64,000 nt of DNA from the NCBI RefSeq assembly GCF_001693755.1, contig NZ_LYST01000034.1:33485-97484 (forward strand). The letters run 5' to 3'. Under the pieces are notes generated by a model, which was given only the letters and a program-made list of their open reading frames with translations, searched no databases and was not told the DNA's origin. The number at the start of each line of letters is the position of its first letter. Position 1 is the first letter of the stretch. Of this stretch, positions 9,271 through 18,140 are shown in pieces. Position numbers and translations under genes: made by a program. The stretch is from Gilliamella sp. wkB171. GTDB taxonomy: Bacteria > Pseudomonadota > Gammaproteobacteria > Enterobacterales > Orbaceae.

Positions 9271-9897
9271 ATGGCCTACACTTTACCAGCGCTACCTTAT
9301 GCGTATGATGCATTAGAACCTTATATTGATGAACAAACTATGCATCTACATCATGACAAACACCATCAAACTTATGTCAATAATGCTAACGGTATTTTAG
9401 AAACACTATCCGATGAAATCAAACAATTAAGCCCAGAAGCTTTATTAGCTAATTTGGACAAAGTGCCAAGCGATAAAGTTACTGGAATTAGAAATAATGT
9501 GGGTGGACATGTTAATCACACGTTATTTTGGGAACTCCTAAAAGTGGGAACTGAACTTAAAGGTGAACTAAAAGCCGCAATTGAAAAAGATTTTGGTACA
9601 GTTGATGCGTTTAAAGAAAAATTTTCAGCAGCAGCGGCAAGTCGTTTTGGTTCAGGTTGGGCATGGTTAGTATTACAAAATGGTAAACTTGCCGTTGTTT
9701 CAACAGCAAACCAAGATTCTCCGCTAATGGGTGAAAAATATTCAGGTGTTTCTGGTACACCAATTTTAGCACTTGATGTTTGGGAGCATGCTTATTATCT
9801 AAAATACCAAAACCGCCGTGCTGATTACATTGGTGCATTTTGGAATGTCATTAACTGGGACAAAGTGGCTGAACTTTATGCTCAAGCTAAAAAATAA
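9271..9897 (+). CDS. sodA: Manganese superoxide dismutase SodA
   Basis: A cytoplasmic superoxide dismutase converting superoxide to oxygen and peroxide. The 208-residue sequence is very close to E. coli SodA. Metal ligands are His27 (in the HLHH run), a His in [11 protein letters not shown] near residue 82, and the Asp and His of [15 protein letters not shown]. The GGHVNH and NQDSPLM segments favour the Mn-type over the Fe-type. A strong AAGGAG site lies 8 bases upstream of the ATG, and an intrinsic terminator follows. No convincing Fur or FNR site was seen in the promoter. Confidence 0.95.
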   Translation: MAYTLPALPYAYDALEPYIDEQTMHLHHDKHHQTYVNNANGILETLSDEIKQLSPEALLANLDKVPSDKVTGIRNNVGGHVNHTLFWELLKVGTELKGELKAAIEKDFGTVDAFKEKFSAAAASRFGSGWAWLVLQNGKLAVVSTANQDSPLMGEKYSGVSGTPILALDVWEHAYYLKYQNRRADYIGAFWNVINWDKVAELYAQAKK

Positions 9898-9924
9898 TTA
9901 ATTTAAATAGTTCTGTTTTGAGTT

Positions 9925-9956
9925 AAAAATGACGCATCATGCGTCATTTTTATTTT
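9925..9956 (+). terminator. Intrinsic terminator after sodA
   Basis: A 13-bp near-perfect palindrome centred at 9938 (AAAAATGACGCAT and its complement) is followed by further T residues. The symmetric A and T flanks would allow weak function in both directions. Confidence 0.85.
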
Positions 9957-10072
9957 CAACAATAATGTATCAAAGCAAGGATAAGGCATAAAATTGCCAA
10001 TTGCTAATTTATGTATAAATCCGCTACAATGTGCGATTATGCCAAAGTTATAAAAACTAACAAAAATAAAAC

Positions 10073-11171
10073 ATGTTTGAAATTAATCCAATAAAATCCA
10101 AAATAGCTGAACTTACCGAGCGCACAAATGTCATTCGGGGGTATCTTTGACTATGATCTCAAGAAAGAACGTCTTGAGGAAGTCAATGCCGAATTAGAAC
10201 AATCCGAAGTTTGGGCCGATCCTGAAAAAGCACAAGCATTAGGTAAAGAACGCGTTGCGCTAGAAGAGATCATCAATACCATCAATACTTTAGAACAAGG
10301 TCTGGACGACGTCGAAGGTCTACTTGAACTTGCTATTGAAGCAGAAGATCAAGACACTTTTGACGAAGCCAATCAAGAACTTGAACAACTCGAAAAAAAG
10401 CTAGCCAGTCTTGAATTTCGCCGAATGTTTTCGGGTGATTATGACAGTGCTGACTGTTACTTAGATATCCAATCAGGCTCAGGTGGTACTGAAGCCCAAG
10501 ATTGGGCTGAAATGTTACTGCGAATGTATTTACGCTGGGCTGAATCGAAAGGTTTTACAACTGAAGTGATGGAAGTATCAGACGGTGATGTAGCTGGCAT
10601 AAAATCAGCCACAATCAAAGTAACCGGCGATTATGCTTATGGTTGGTTACGCACTGAAACCGGTGTGCATCGATTAGTACGAAAAAGCCCATTTGATTCA
10701 GGAAACCGCCGTCATACCTCATTTGCATCGGTATTTGTCTATCCAGAAGTTGATGACAATATTGATATCGACATCAATCCAGCCGATCTGCGCATCGACG
10801 TTTATCGTGCATCGGGCGCAGGTGGTCAGCATGTTAATAAAACCGAATCTGCTGTACGTATTACCCACGTACCAACGGGAATTGTGACACAATGTCAAAA
10901 TAACCGCTCGCAACATAGTAATAAAGATCAGGCCATGAAACAGTTAAAAGCAAAACTGTATGAGCTTGAAATGCACAAAAAGAATGCCGAAAAACAACAA
11001 ATGGAAGAAAACAAATCCGATATTGGTTGGGGCAGCCAAATTCGTTCGTATGTACTTGATGATTCACGAATCAAAGACTTACGCACAGGCGTTGAAACAC
11101 GCAATACGCAAGCCGTTTTAGACGGTGATTTAGATCAATTTATTGAAGAAAGCTTAAAAGCCGGTTTATAA
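10073..11171 (+). CDS. prfB: Peptide chain release factor 2 (programmed +1 frameshift)
   Basis: RF2 terminates translation at UGA and UAA. The gene starts at ATG 10073 ([10 protein letters not shown]), reads 25 codons, meets an in-frame TGA at 10148-10150, and continues after a +1 shift with GAC at 10149, giving a protein of 365 residues, the same as E. coli. The stop-recognition tripeptide SPF is in [13 protein letters not shown] and the catalytic GGQ is in [19 protein letters not shown]. Coordinates here span the whole gene; the coding segments are 10073-10147 and 10149-11171. lysS follows 25 bases later, the usual prfB-lysS operon. Confidence 0.97.
10136..10151 (+). promoter_or_regulatory. 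Programmed +1 frameshift site of prfB
   Basis: The stretch reads CGGGGGTATCTTTGAC: an internal Shine-Dalgarno-like G tract, three bases of spacing, then the slippery CTT before TGA C. This is the classical autoregulatory site where low RF2 permits slippage to the +1 frame. Confidence 0.95.
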
Positions 11172-11196
11172 CTGGTAATAAATAAAAGGTAAAATT

Positions 11197-12711
11197 ATGT
11201 CAACACAGCAAGAGCAACAAAACCATATTGAAGAGTTAAATAACGAGCTTACAATACGTCGTGAAAAGCTAGCTGCAATTCGCAAACAAGGCATTGCTTT
11301 CCCGAATGATTTTCGTCGTGACGCAATTTCAAGCGATCTTCATAAATTGTATGATGAAAAAACTAACGAAGAGTTAATTGAAAATAAAATTACTGTCACT
11401 GTTGCCGGTCGAATGATGATGCGCCGTATTATGGGTAAAGCCTCATTTGTATCATTACAAGATGTTGCAGGGCAAATCCAGCTCTATGTCACTCGTGATG
11501 ATCTACCCGAAAACTACTACAACGAACAATTCAAAAAATGGGATCTTGGTGACATCGTTGGCGCTAAAGGCTACTTATTCAAAACCAAAACAGGCGAACT
11601 ATCAATCCACTGTGAAGAAATCCGCCTACTAACTAAAGCATTACGCCCATTACCCGATAAATTCCACGGCTTAGCAGATCAAGAAATGCGCTATCGTCAA
11701 CGTTACCTTGATTTAATTACTAATCAACAATCACGTGACACCTTTATTGCTCGCTCAAAAGTGGTAACTGAAATTCGTAACTTTATGTTAGAAAATCACT
11801 TTATGGAAGTCGAAACCCCAATGATGCAAGTCATTCCTGGTGGTGCATCAGCCAAGCCATTTATTACTCACCACAATGCGCTTGATCTAGACATGTATTT
11901 ACGAATTGCCCCTGAACTTTATTTAAAACGTTTAGTTGTAGGTGGTTTTGAACGAGTATTTGAAATCAACCGCAATTTCCGAAACGAAGGGGTATCGCCA
12001 AGACATAATCCAGAGTTTACCATGATGGAAATGTACATGGCTTATGCCGATTACAAAGACCTGATTGTTTTGACTGAAGCATTATTCCGCCGCCTTGCAA
12101 TCGCCGTAACGGGTAATCCAGTTGTACAATATGGCGAGCATACTTTCGATTTTGGCAAACCATTTATCAAAATGACTATGCGTGAGGCAATTTGTCATTA
12201 CCGCCCAGAAACCGATAATGCTGATTTAGATGATTTTGATAAAGCGTGTGCAATTGCCAAAGCTGTCGGTATTAAAATTGAAAAAAGTTGGGGACTCGGT
12301 CGAGTAGTGACTGAAATCTTTGAAGAAGTTGCCGAGGCTAACTTAATTCAACCAACGTTTATTACTGAATATCCGGCTGAAGTATCGCCACTTGCTCGCC
12401 GTAACGACGAAAATCCATTTGTAACAGATCGATTTGAGTTCTTTATTGGTGGACGTGAAATTGGTAACGGCTTCTCAGAACTTAACGATGCTGAAGACCA
12501 AGCACAACGTTTTGCCGATCAGGTATCGCAAAAAGATGCGGGCGATGACGAAGCAATGTTCTATGATGAAGATTATATCACCGCATTAGAGCACGGCTTA
12601 CCGCCAACAGCTGGACTAGGAATTGGGATTGACCGAACAGTAATGCTATTTACCAATAGCCATACCATTCGGGACGTCATTTTGTTCCCAACTATGCGTC
12701 CAATTAAATAA
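11197..12711 (+). CDS. lysS: Lysyl-tRNA synthetase, class II
   Basis: Charges tRNA-Lys with lysine in the cytoplasm. The 504-residue protein has an N-terminal OB-fold anticodon-binding domain (about 55-180; [19 protein letters not shown]) and a class II catalytic domain. Motif 2 is [21 protein letters not shown] near residue 255 and motif 3 is [15 protein letters not shown] near the C terminus. Length equals E. coli LysS (505). It is the second gene of the prfB-lysS operon and ends in a strong terminator. Confidence 0.97.
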   Translation: MSTQQEQQNHIEELNNELTIRREKLAAIRKQGIAFPNDFRRDAISSDLHKLYDEKTNEELIENKITVTVAGRMMMRRIMGKASFVSLQDVAGQIQLYVTRDDLPENYYNEQFKKWDLGDIVGAKGYLFKTKTGELSIHCEEIRLLTKALRPLPDKFHGLADQEMRYRQRYLDLITNQQSRDTFIARSKVVTEIRNFMLENHFMEVETPMMQVIPGGASAKPFITHHNALDLDMYLRIAPELYLKRLVVGGFERVFEINRNFRNEGVSPRHNPEFTMMEMYMAYADYKDLIVLTEALFRRLAIAVTGNPVVQYGEHTFDFGKPFIKMTMREAICHYRPETDNADLDDFDKACAIAKAVGIKIEKSWGLGRVVTEIFEEVAEANLIQPTFITEYPAEVSPLARRNDENPFVTDRFEFFIGGREIGNGFSELNDAEDQAQRFADQVSQKDAGDDEAMFYDEDYITALEHGLPPTAGLGIGIDRTVMLFTNSHTIRDVILFPTMRPIK

Positions 12712-12726
12712 ACCCAATACCATAAA

Positions 12727-12758
12727 AAAACTCATCTATTAAAAAATAGGTGAGTTTT
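12727..12758 (+). terminator. Intrinsic terminator after lysS
   Basis: A 14-bp stem (AAAACTCATCTATT with its complement, one G-U pair) and a four-A loop ends in TTTT shortly after the lysS stop. Confidence 0.8.
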
Positions 12759-13497
12759 GTCAGTAAACACTCATATTTTCTTTAACTTTTCTAAAATTAT
12801 TTTACTCACAATAAGCATATTATATATACAATATATATCTAATTAGACTTTTCCAATTACCAATCAAGTTCAATTAACATTAATATAATTTAGCATCATG
12901 CTTAACTCCACACATGTAGCCTGTAACTTAATTAGCAACAGATAAATAATATAGTAAGTTATTACTCACTATAAACATGACCACTAAACGTGGATTACGA
13001 ATATATAAAGGTTTTATCAAGACTTTTCATTAAACTAAATACTGAAAAGTGAATTTTACATAAACATAACTTAGCAATCATAGAGTATATTTGTTTGATT
13101 CATACCCAAATAAGTTATTAACTTACGCTAAAACAAATCAGCAGTCTTTGCGTTTTTAATGCTCACTATTATTTAGCATTAGGTTCACTTAATTACATAA
13201 ATAACCATAATATGATAATCAATCACGTATAGCTTAACCTAGAAAGTAAGTACTTAATCACTTTAGATCATAACCGATTGTTCATCAATACAATAACTTA
13301 GCCTTTATGTAGATTTTGGGTTCGCAAGCAACGTTGGCTATAAATTTAACCAACGTGATGTTACTGCAATTTACTCAACTATATCGGTACAGGCTTAGAC
13401 ACCACAAAATTACTATTTATCGCTCACAAAACCATTTAAGTTAACGAATAAACACTATTTTTGCTAACCCTCAACTTTCGCGCTCAAGAAATAAGCA
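12759..13497. other. Gene-poor AT-rich stretch
   Basis: About 740 bases without a supported gene, between lysS and the 3' end of the adhesin-like gene on the opposite strand. On the + strand 13297-13398 is open for 33 codons (reads LSLYVDFGFASNVGYKF), vaguely like an outer-membrane beta-strand, and may be a remnant. A 7-bp inverted repeat ACGTTGG/CCAACGT flanks a 12-base loop at 13331-13356. Confidence 0.4.
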
Positions 13498-14844
13498 CTA
13501 AGGATAGACACAAACCAGATCGTTTCGGGAGGAGTAGTCGTGAACGACGCCTATGTCGTAAAAAACAGTCAACAGTGTCGAATCATCACCGATGGCAATA
13601 GCGGTGCTGCCGGTAAAAATGGAAGAGATATAAAAATGCACATTGCCCCATTCAGAAAGGAAACCTGCGCCGATATTAGCATCGGCATAGTTACCACTGG
13701 ATGGCGGTGTGGCAGGTGTCCATGTTCCCCGTACAATGTTGCTTTGAACTGCGTTAGTTAAGTCTTTTACTTGTGGCAGACGATAACCACCGCCTAAACT
13801 GCTACACCAGGATGAGGCGCTATCAACAGTGATATCGCCTACGCCTAATGGGCGGGCAACAAACCACTGCTTTAACACAAAACCATAGCTTAATACCGCT
13901 TTATTACGACTATCTTTACCCGCTATCACAAAAGTCTGCGGCAAGCTAGCTGGAGCAACACTACCCGGTAATGCTGAATCCTGTTGGGCTTTTGTTACTG
14001 CTGGACCAGTAAGCGTGACACGTATGAAATTTGGCTTAGATGGTGATGGTGTCATGGTAGCGGTAATACCACCTTGAGTGACAGTTGGCCAGGTTAATGT
14101 AGAGCTATCAATATTTTCTATGTCTAAATCAAAATACAGATTATTAGCACCGGTAGTCGGGAAGTTAAGCTTGTACTGTGATGGCTCAGCTGCTTGCTTT
14201 ACAAAACCCCGTTGTCGATTCCAAATATCGGAAGGTTTGGAATAAACGGGCCCCCCCTGACGACCCGGCCATGCGTAACAGATTTTAGGCACGGATTTAG
14301 GTCTGCTGATATAATAGGCAGCAGTGCTACCACTAAAATTACCACTATTTGGTACCCCATACTGGGTGGTTAAACTACCAGCAGTACTGGTTAATTCTAC
14401 CTTATAAGGTGCCATACAGTTATCTACATTGGCACTACGCGTCACTGCTCGATTCAATCTATCGGTAATGCTCACGCTTAAATTACCAGTCGCGGTAATT
14501 CCATTAGTACCCTGACCATCACCATCATCATCCCCCCAATAATTGTAAGGCTCACCAATTAAGTCGTTTAAGGCGATAGCGTTAACAGTGGCAGGAACCA
14601 GCATTCCAATATCGCTAAAGTGTTCATTGGCTTCTGGGAGAACGATTGGATTATCTGCGGTTGAAGTATTATTGTCCGGTGTGTAGGTGGTTTGAGTCGT
14701 GCCGTCAGAGACGGTAATACCTAACAGCCCTTCAGTCGAGGTGACCTTAGTGACCCCATTATCAAAGGTTAAATAGGGCGCACTACCATGAATGACTTGC
14801 GCCGTCGTTGCCGACAATGCTTGAGTCGTAGCGGCATACAGCAA
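13498..14844 (-). CDS. Putative secreted adhesin-like surface protein (start uncertain, possibly off-phase)
   Basis: A Ser/Thr/Gly-rich exported-looking protein of at least 448 residues, with few charged residues and Ig-like strand-rich text (SVSITDRLNRAVTRSANVD). The C-terminal third contains WCSSLGGGYRLPQVKDLTNAV, a pattern of DUF1566/FISUMP or adhesion-type domains, and it ends in a compact cysteine-containing tail (LVCVYP). The only canonical in-frame start is TTG 14844, which falls inside a hydrophobic signal-like segment; the frame stays open 306 bases further upstream without any ATG, GTG or TTG. A G7 tract (14251-14257) interrupts the middle. GC content is visibly higher than in its neighbours. 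Family placement (invasin/DUF823-like adhesin) is tentative; it may be a pseudogene or phase-variable. Confidence 0.6.
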   Translation of the reverse strand: MLYAATTQALSATTAQVIHGSAPYLTFDNGVTKVTSTEGLLGITVSDGTTQTTYTPDNNTSTADNPIVLPEANEHFSDIGMLVPATVNAIALNDLIGEPYNYWGDDDGDGQGTNGITATGNLSVSITDRLNRAVTRSANVDNCMAPYKVELTSTAGSLTTQYGVPNSGNFSGSTAAYYISRPKSVPKICYAWPGRQGGPVYSKPSDIWNRQRGFVKQAAEPSQYKLNFPTTGANNLYFDLDIENIDSSTLTWPTVTQGGITATMTPSPSKPNFIRVTLTGPAVTKAQQDSALPGSVAPASLPQTFVIAGKDSRNKAVLSYGFVLKQWFVARPLGVGDITVDSASSWCSSLGGGYRLPQVKDLTNAVQSNIVRGTWTPATPPSSGNYADANIGAGFLSEWGNVHFYISSIFTGSTAIAIGDDSTLLTVFYDIGVVHDYSSRNDLVCVYP

Positions 14845-15150
14845 TAATAACCATGGTATCGATGCTAAAGCCAGTTTAGATAACGGGCCTGATGCTTGAA
14901 TTTGCGTAAAAAACAGGGTTGGACGTAAGATTAACCTTAAATTTATCGCTTTAATTAAGCGATAGCATAACGCTAAACTAAATGTGCATCTTTTGCTTAC
15001 TCTGATTGCTGAAAAACGATGGTGAGTTACCTTACTTTGATGAAATAAGTTAGGTGTAGAAGTAAGAGTTGAATTAAATTTTAGCCTAAAGAGAGATTGG
15101 GGAGTTTTTAAAACATTGTTTTGCCAGCGCTGGTGTCTGGTGTCTGGTGT
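14845..15150 (-). other. Upstream open extension encoding a long leader and signal-like helix
   Basis: The adhesin frame continues upstream from 14844 to a TAG at 15151-15153, 102 codons with no stop. The proximal part reads SKLALASIPWLLLLYAATTQ, a good signal-peptide core ending near the first codons of the annotated gene. No ATG, GTG or TTG exists in this frame. The only nearby ATG, at 15116-15114, is one base out of frame and stops after two codons; one extra T in its TTTT run would fuse it to the whole protein. Confidence 0.7.
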
Positions 15151-15151
15151 C
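15131..15151. repeat. Three tandem copies of a 7-bp unit (TGGTGTC)
   Basis: TGGTGTC occurs three times head to tail at 15131-15137, 15138-15144 and 15145-15151. On the adhesin strand it lies directly after the -10 box, in the expected start of the transcript. Such short repeats can change copy number by slippage. Confidence 0.9.
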
Positions 15152-15155
15152 TATA

Positions 15156-15184
15156 ATTATACTGCATGGCGTTCCACCCGTCAA
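15156..15184 (-). promoter_or_regulatory. Probable sigma-70 promoter of the adhesin-like gene
   Basis: Reading the minus strand, TTGACG (15184-15179) and a consensus TATAAT (15161-15156) are 17 bases apart. Transcription would begin near 15149, within the 7-bp repeats. Confidence 0.75.
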
Positions 15185-15444
15185 CTAATCTGTTATTTTA
15201 TTTGATTTTTTTATGTTAAATGGCTATAAATCAAGCTTAAATAAGCTTAATTTTCGGAATTATAAGGCTATGATAAAAAAAAGTCACTCATTCAGCCGAA
15301 TTATTTGTAAAGAAATGTAAATAACACCATAAATAATAAACGCTAATAGCCTTTAAATAGTCAGATATAGTTAAAATATAGCGGATTATTTTTATATTCA
15401 AAAATATATCCCCCGCTCTTTTCGAAAAAATAAGCGACATTTTT

Positions 15445-15474
15445 AGCCGTTAATCAACTTAATAATTAACGGCT
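15445..15474 (-). terminator. Hairpin after uraA
   Basis: A 10-bp perfect stem (AGCCGTTAAT/ATTAACGGCT) with a 10-base loop lies 5 bases beyond the uraA stop. No T run follows on the minus strand, so termination strength is doubtful. The rest of 15185-15479 shows no gene. Confidence 0.45.
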
Positions 15475-15479
15475 ATTTA

Positions 15480-16736
15480 TTAGTCAGCTGATTTATGAGG
15501 TAAAATTAAATTTAGTAGAATCGCTAAAATTCCACATAAACTGATTCCTTGCAAAGCATAAGATCCAAAATCAAAAATCATGCCGCCAATACCAAATACG
15601 AGTACTAATGAGACGATACACATATTACGTGATACAGAAAGATCAACTTTATGTTTGACTAAAATATTAATGCCAACCGAAGCTATCGAGCCAAAAAGTA
15701 ATACCATAATTCCGCCCATTACAACTGTCGGAATAGAGCTTAAAAAAGCACCAATCTTACCAATAAATGACATTAAAATAGCCCAAATGGCTGCCCAGGT
15801 CATTACTCTAGTTCTAAAATTACGCGTTAATGTGACTGCGCCAATAACTTCAGCATAGGTAATACATGGCGGGCCACCAAAGAAACCAGCAGCAGATGTT
15901 GCTAACCCATCCCCCAGTAACGTGCGCTGTAATCCTGGTTCTTTAGTGTAATCTTTACCGGTGACAGAACTAATAGCCATAATGTCACCAACATGCTCGA
16001 TAGTTGGTGCTATAACGATCGGAATCATATATAAAATGGCTTGCCACTGAAACTCAGGAAAAGTGAAATCGGGAATTTTAAACCAAGGTGCATCGATGAC
16101 TTGTTGAAAGTTGACAATACCAAAAATACAAGAAAACATGTAACCAACAATAATTCCAGCAATAATTGGTACTAATTTAAAAAAACCTTTTGCCCAGATT
16201 GCCACAATCAACGTCGTTAATAAAGAAGCCATTGAAATAATAATCAATTGATAGTTTTCTGCGGATAAACCGCTATTTTTACCCATTGCCATGCCAACCG
16301 CTACCGGCGCTAAAGATAAACCAATAACCATAATAATTGGCCCTGTTACAACTGGAGGTAAAATGCGATCAATAATATGGCTGCCATTAATTTTGACTAA
16401 AAAAGCAAAAAACATAAAAACCAAACCTGCCGCAACTAATCCACCTAACGTAGCTGGAATTCCCCACTGTGCAACCCCAAAAGAGATAGGTGCAATAAAT
16501 GCAAATGAAGAAGCTAAAAATACAGGCACTTTTCCTTTAGTGGTTAATTGAAATAATAACGTACCCACACCCGCTGTAAACATTGCAACATTTGGATTTA
16601 ATCCAGTTAAAAGTGGCACTAAAACCAATGCACCAAAGGCAACAAATAACATTTGCGCACCGGTAAAAATATCTTGCCAAGCATGTTTAAGTGGCGAGAT
16701 ATTATTGTTTATTTGATCAAGAGCATTTTTAGTCAC
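15480..16736 (-). CDS. uraA: Uracil permease UraA
   Basis: A uracil:proton symporter of the NCS2 family in the inner membrane, 418 residues with about 14 predicted helices. Conserved features include FVAFGALVLVPLLTGLNPNVAMFTAGVGTLLFQL near the N terminus, PIVIAPTIEHVGDI with the uracil-binding Glu, and GDGLATSAAGFFGGPPCITYAEVIG. It lies downstream of upp on the same strand, the usual salvage pair: UraA imports uracil and Upp converts it to UMP. A short terminator-like hairpin separates the two genes, so uraA expression may be reduced relative to upp. Confidence 0.95.
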   Translation of the reverse strand: MTKNALDQINNNISPLKHAWQDIFTGAQMLFVAFGALVLVPLLTGLNPNVAMFTAGVGTLLFQLTTKGKVPVFLASSFAFIAPISFGVAQWGIPATLGGLVAAGLVFMFFAFLVKINGSHIIDRILPPVVTGPIIMVIGLSLAPVAVGMAMGKNSGLSAENYQLIIISMASLLTTLIVAIWAKGFFKLVPIIAGIIVGYMFSCIFGIVNFQQVIDAPWFKIPDFTFPEFQWQAILYMIPIVIAPTIEHVGDIMAISSVTGKDYTKEPGLQRTLLGDGLATSAAGFFGGPPCITYAEVIGAVTLTRNFRTRVMTWAAIWAILMSFIGKIGAFLSSIPTVVMGGIMVLLFGSIASVGINILVKHKVDLSVSRNMCIVSLVLVFGIGGMIFDFGSYALQGISLCGILAILLNLILPHKSAD

Positions 16737-16796
16737 GTGGTCCTCTCTTAATTACTCTATTAATTAATATTTATTTCTTTACTAAATAGCGGACAT

Positions 16797-16817
16797 AAAA
16801 AAACCGGATAAACCGGT
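16797..16817 (-). terminator. Intrinsic terminator/attenuator between upp and uraA
   Basis: On the minus strand ACCGG-TTTAT-CCGGT is followed by seven T residues, a compact intrinsic terminator located after upp and before uraA. Partial read-through would give uneven expression of the pair. Confidence 0.75.
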
Positions 16818-16832
16818 CTAAAATTTGAGATT

Positions 16833-17459
16833 TTATTTTGTGCCGAATATCTTATCTCCAGCATCGCCAAGCCCTGGTAATATATAACCTTTATCGTTCA
16901 ATTTATCATCGATTGAAGCAGTATAAAGTTCAACATCAGGATGAGCTTGTTCCAAGACTTTAATACCTTCTGGTGCGGCCACTAAAACAAGCACTTTAAT
17001 ATTTTTACAACCTGCTTTTTTTAGTAGATCAATTGTTGCAACCATAGAACCACCCGTTGCTAACATTGGATCAACAACTAAAGCCATACGTTCATCAATA
17101 TCAGAAGTTAATTTTTGGAAATAAGGAACAGGTTCAAGCGTTTCTTCATTACGATAAAAACCAACAACGCTTATACGTGCACTAGGTATATGCTCAAGTA
17201 CACCATCCATCATGCCTAAGCCGGCACGTAAAATAGGTACTACGGTAATTTTTTTACCTTTAATTCGTTCAACTTGTACTGGTCCACACCAGCCTTCAAT
17301 GGTCACTTTTTCAGTGGGTAAGTCAGCGGTAGCCTCATAGGTTAATAAACTGCCAACTTCACTAGCAAGATCGCGAAAATCTTTAGTGCTAATATCATGT
17401 TCGCGCATTAAACCAATTTTATGGCGTACTAGAGGGTGTTTTACTTCAACTATTTTCAT
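16833..17459 (-). CDS. upp: Uracil phosphoribosyltransferase
   Basis: Catalyses uracil + PRPP to UMP + pyrophosphate in the cytoplasm. The 208 residues match E. coli Upp in length. The PRPP-binding loop [12 protein letters not shown] is near residue 128, the N-terminal start [19 protein letters not shown] is typical, and the C-terminal uracil site is [15 protein letters not shown]. First gene of upp-uraA. A TGAGG ribosome site lies a short way before the ATG. The 254-base gap to the divergent DUF805 gene holds both promoters. Confidence 0.96.
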   Translation of the reverse strand: MKIVEVKHPLVRHKIGLMREHDISTKDFRDLASEVGSLLTYEATADLPTEKVTIEGWCGPVQVERIKGKKITVVPILRAGLGMMDGVLEHIPSARISVVGFYRNEETLEPVPYFQKLTSDIDERMALVVDPMLATGGSMVATIDLLKKAGCKNIKVLVLVAAPEGIKVLEQAHPDVELYTASIDDKLNDKGYILPGLGDAGDKIFGTK

Positions 17460-17713
17460 GGGAGGGCCTCAGTGTTACTTTTTATCATCTATTAGTAGGT
17501 ATAAATAACCACTGAGCGATAATGTTAACATAGATCATTGTAACTGAAAACCTATAATCGTGAGCAAAGTATAGCAAACATAAAAATAACATATTGTTTG
17601 TTAATATATTATTAGTGATGTGTAAATATTTTGTTTTATTTGTGTTTTTTTATTAGAATAGTCGCCGCTTTAAATAGCAAAAGTCAAATATAAATAAAGA
17701 AGGAATTATAACA

Positions 17714-18076
17714 ATGAATTGGTTTATCAGTTGTATGACAAAAAATTATGCAAACTTTAGTGGTCGAGCTCGTCGTAAAGAGTATTGGCTTTTCACCTTA
17801 TTTGTCGCTATATTTTATTTGGTATTAATCATTTTAGCTTCACTCAGTGAAACTATGGCATCAGCAATGTCACTAATTGAAGTAATTTTTTTACTTGTTA
17901 TTCTTATCCCAAGCATAGCGGTGACTGTACGTCGTTTGCATGATACCGATAAATCAGGCTGGTGGTATTTAATTAGCTTCATCCCATTTGTTGGTGGTAT
18001 TATACTGTTTATTTTCATGTGTATAAATTCTACACCAGGTAGTAACCAATATGGTGATAATCCGAAAGGATTATAA
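17714..18076 (+). CDS. DUF805 family inner-membrane protein (YhaH-like)
   Basis: A 120-residue membrane protein with about three hydrophobic helices. FSGRARRKEYWLFTLF near the N terminus and VTVRRLHDTDKSGWWYLI in the middle are the diagnostic DUF805 motifs, and the short tail GSNQYGDNPKGL is also typical. E. coli YhaH and YhaI belong here; no biochemical function is established. It is a single gene with an AAGGAA ribosome site and its own terminator. Confidence 0.9.
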   Translation: MNWFISCMTKNYANFSGRARRKEYWLFTLFVAIFYLVLIILASLSETMASAMSLIEVIFLLVILIPSIAVTVRRLHDTDKSGWWYLISFIPFVGGIILFIFMCINSTPGSNQYGDNPKGL

Positions 18077-18086
18077 TTGCTTGTTT

Positions 18087-18118
18087 ACCTCATCAATTTT
18101 ATTGATGAGGTTCTATTA
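18087..18118 (+). terminator. Intrinsic terminator after the DUF805 gene
   Basis: An 11-bp perfect stem (ACCTCATCAAT/ATTGATGAGGT) with a three-T loop is followed by a T-rich stretch. Confidence 0.8.
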
Positions 18119-18140
18119 TTCCAACATTATTTTTATGCAA

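Noticed and set aside
10128..10148. prfB start at GTC/ATG near 10128
   Set aside because: The sequence there lies in the frame opposite to the real RF2 N terminus; the frameshift model explains the gene fully.
13540..13761. 73-codon + strand frame inside the adhesin gene
   Set aside because: Antisense to a longer, protein-like frame with no ribosome site.
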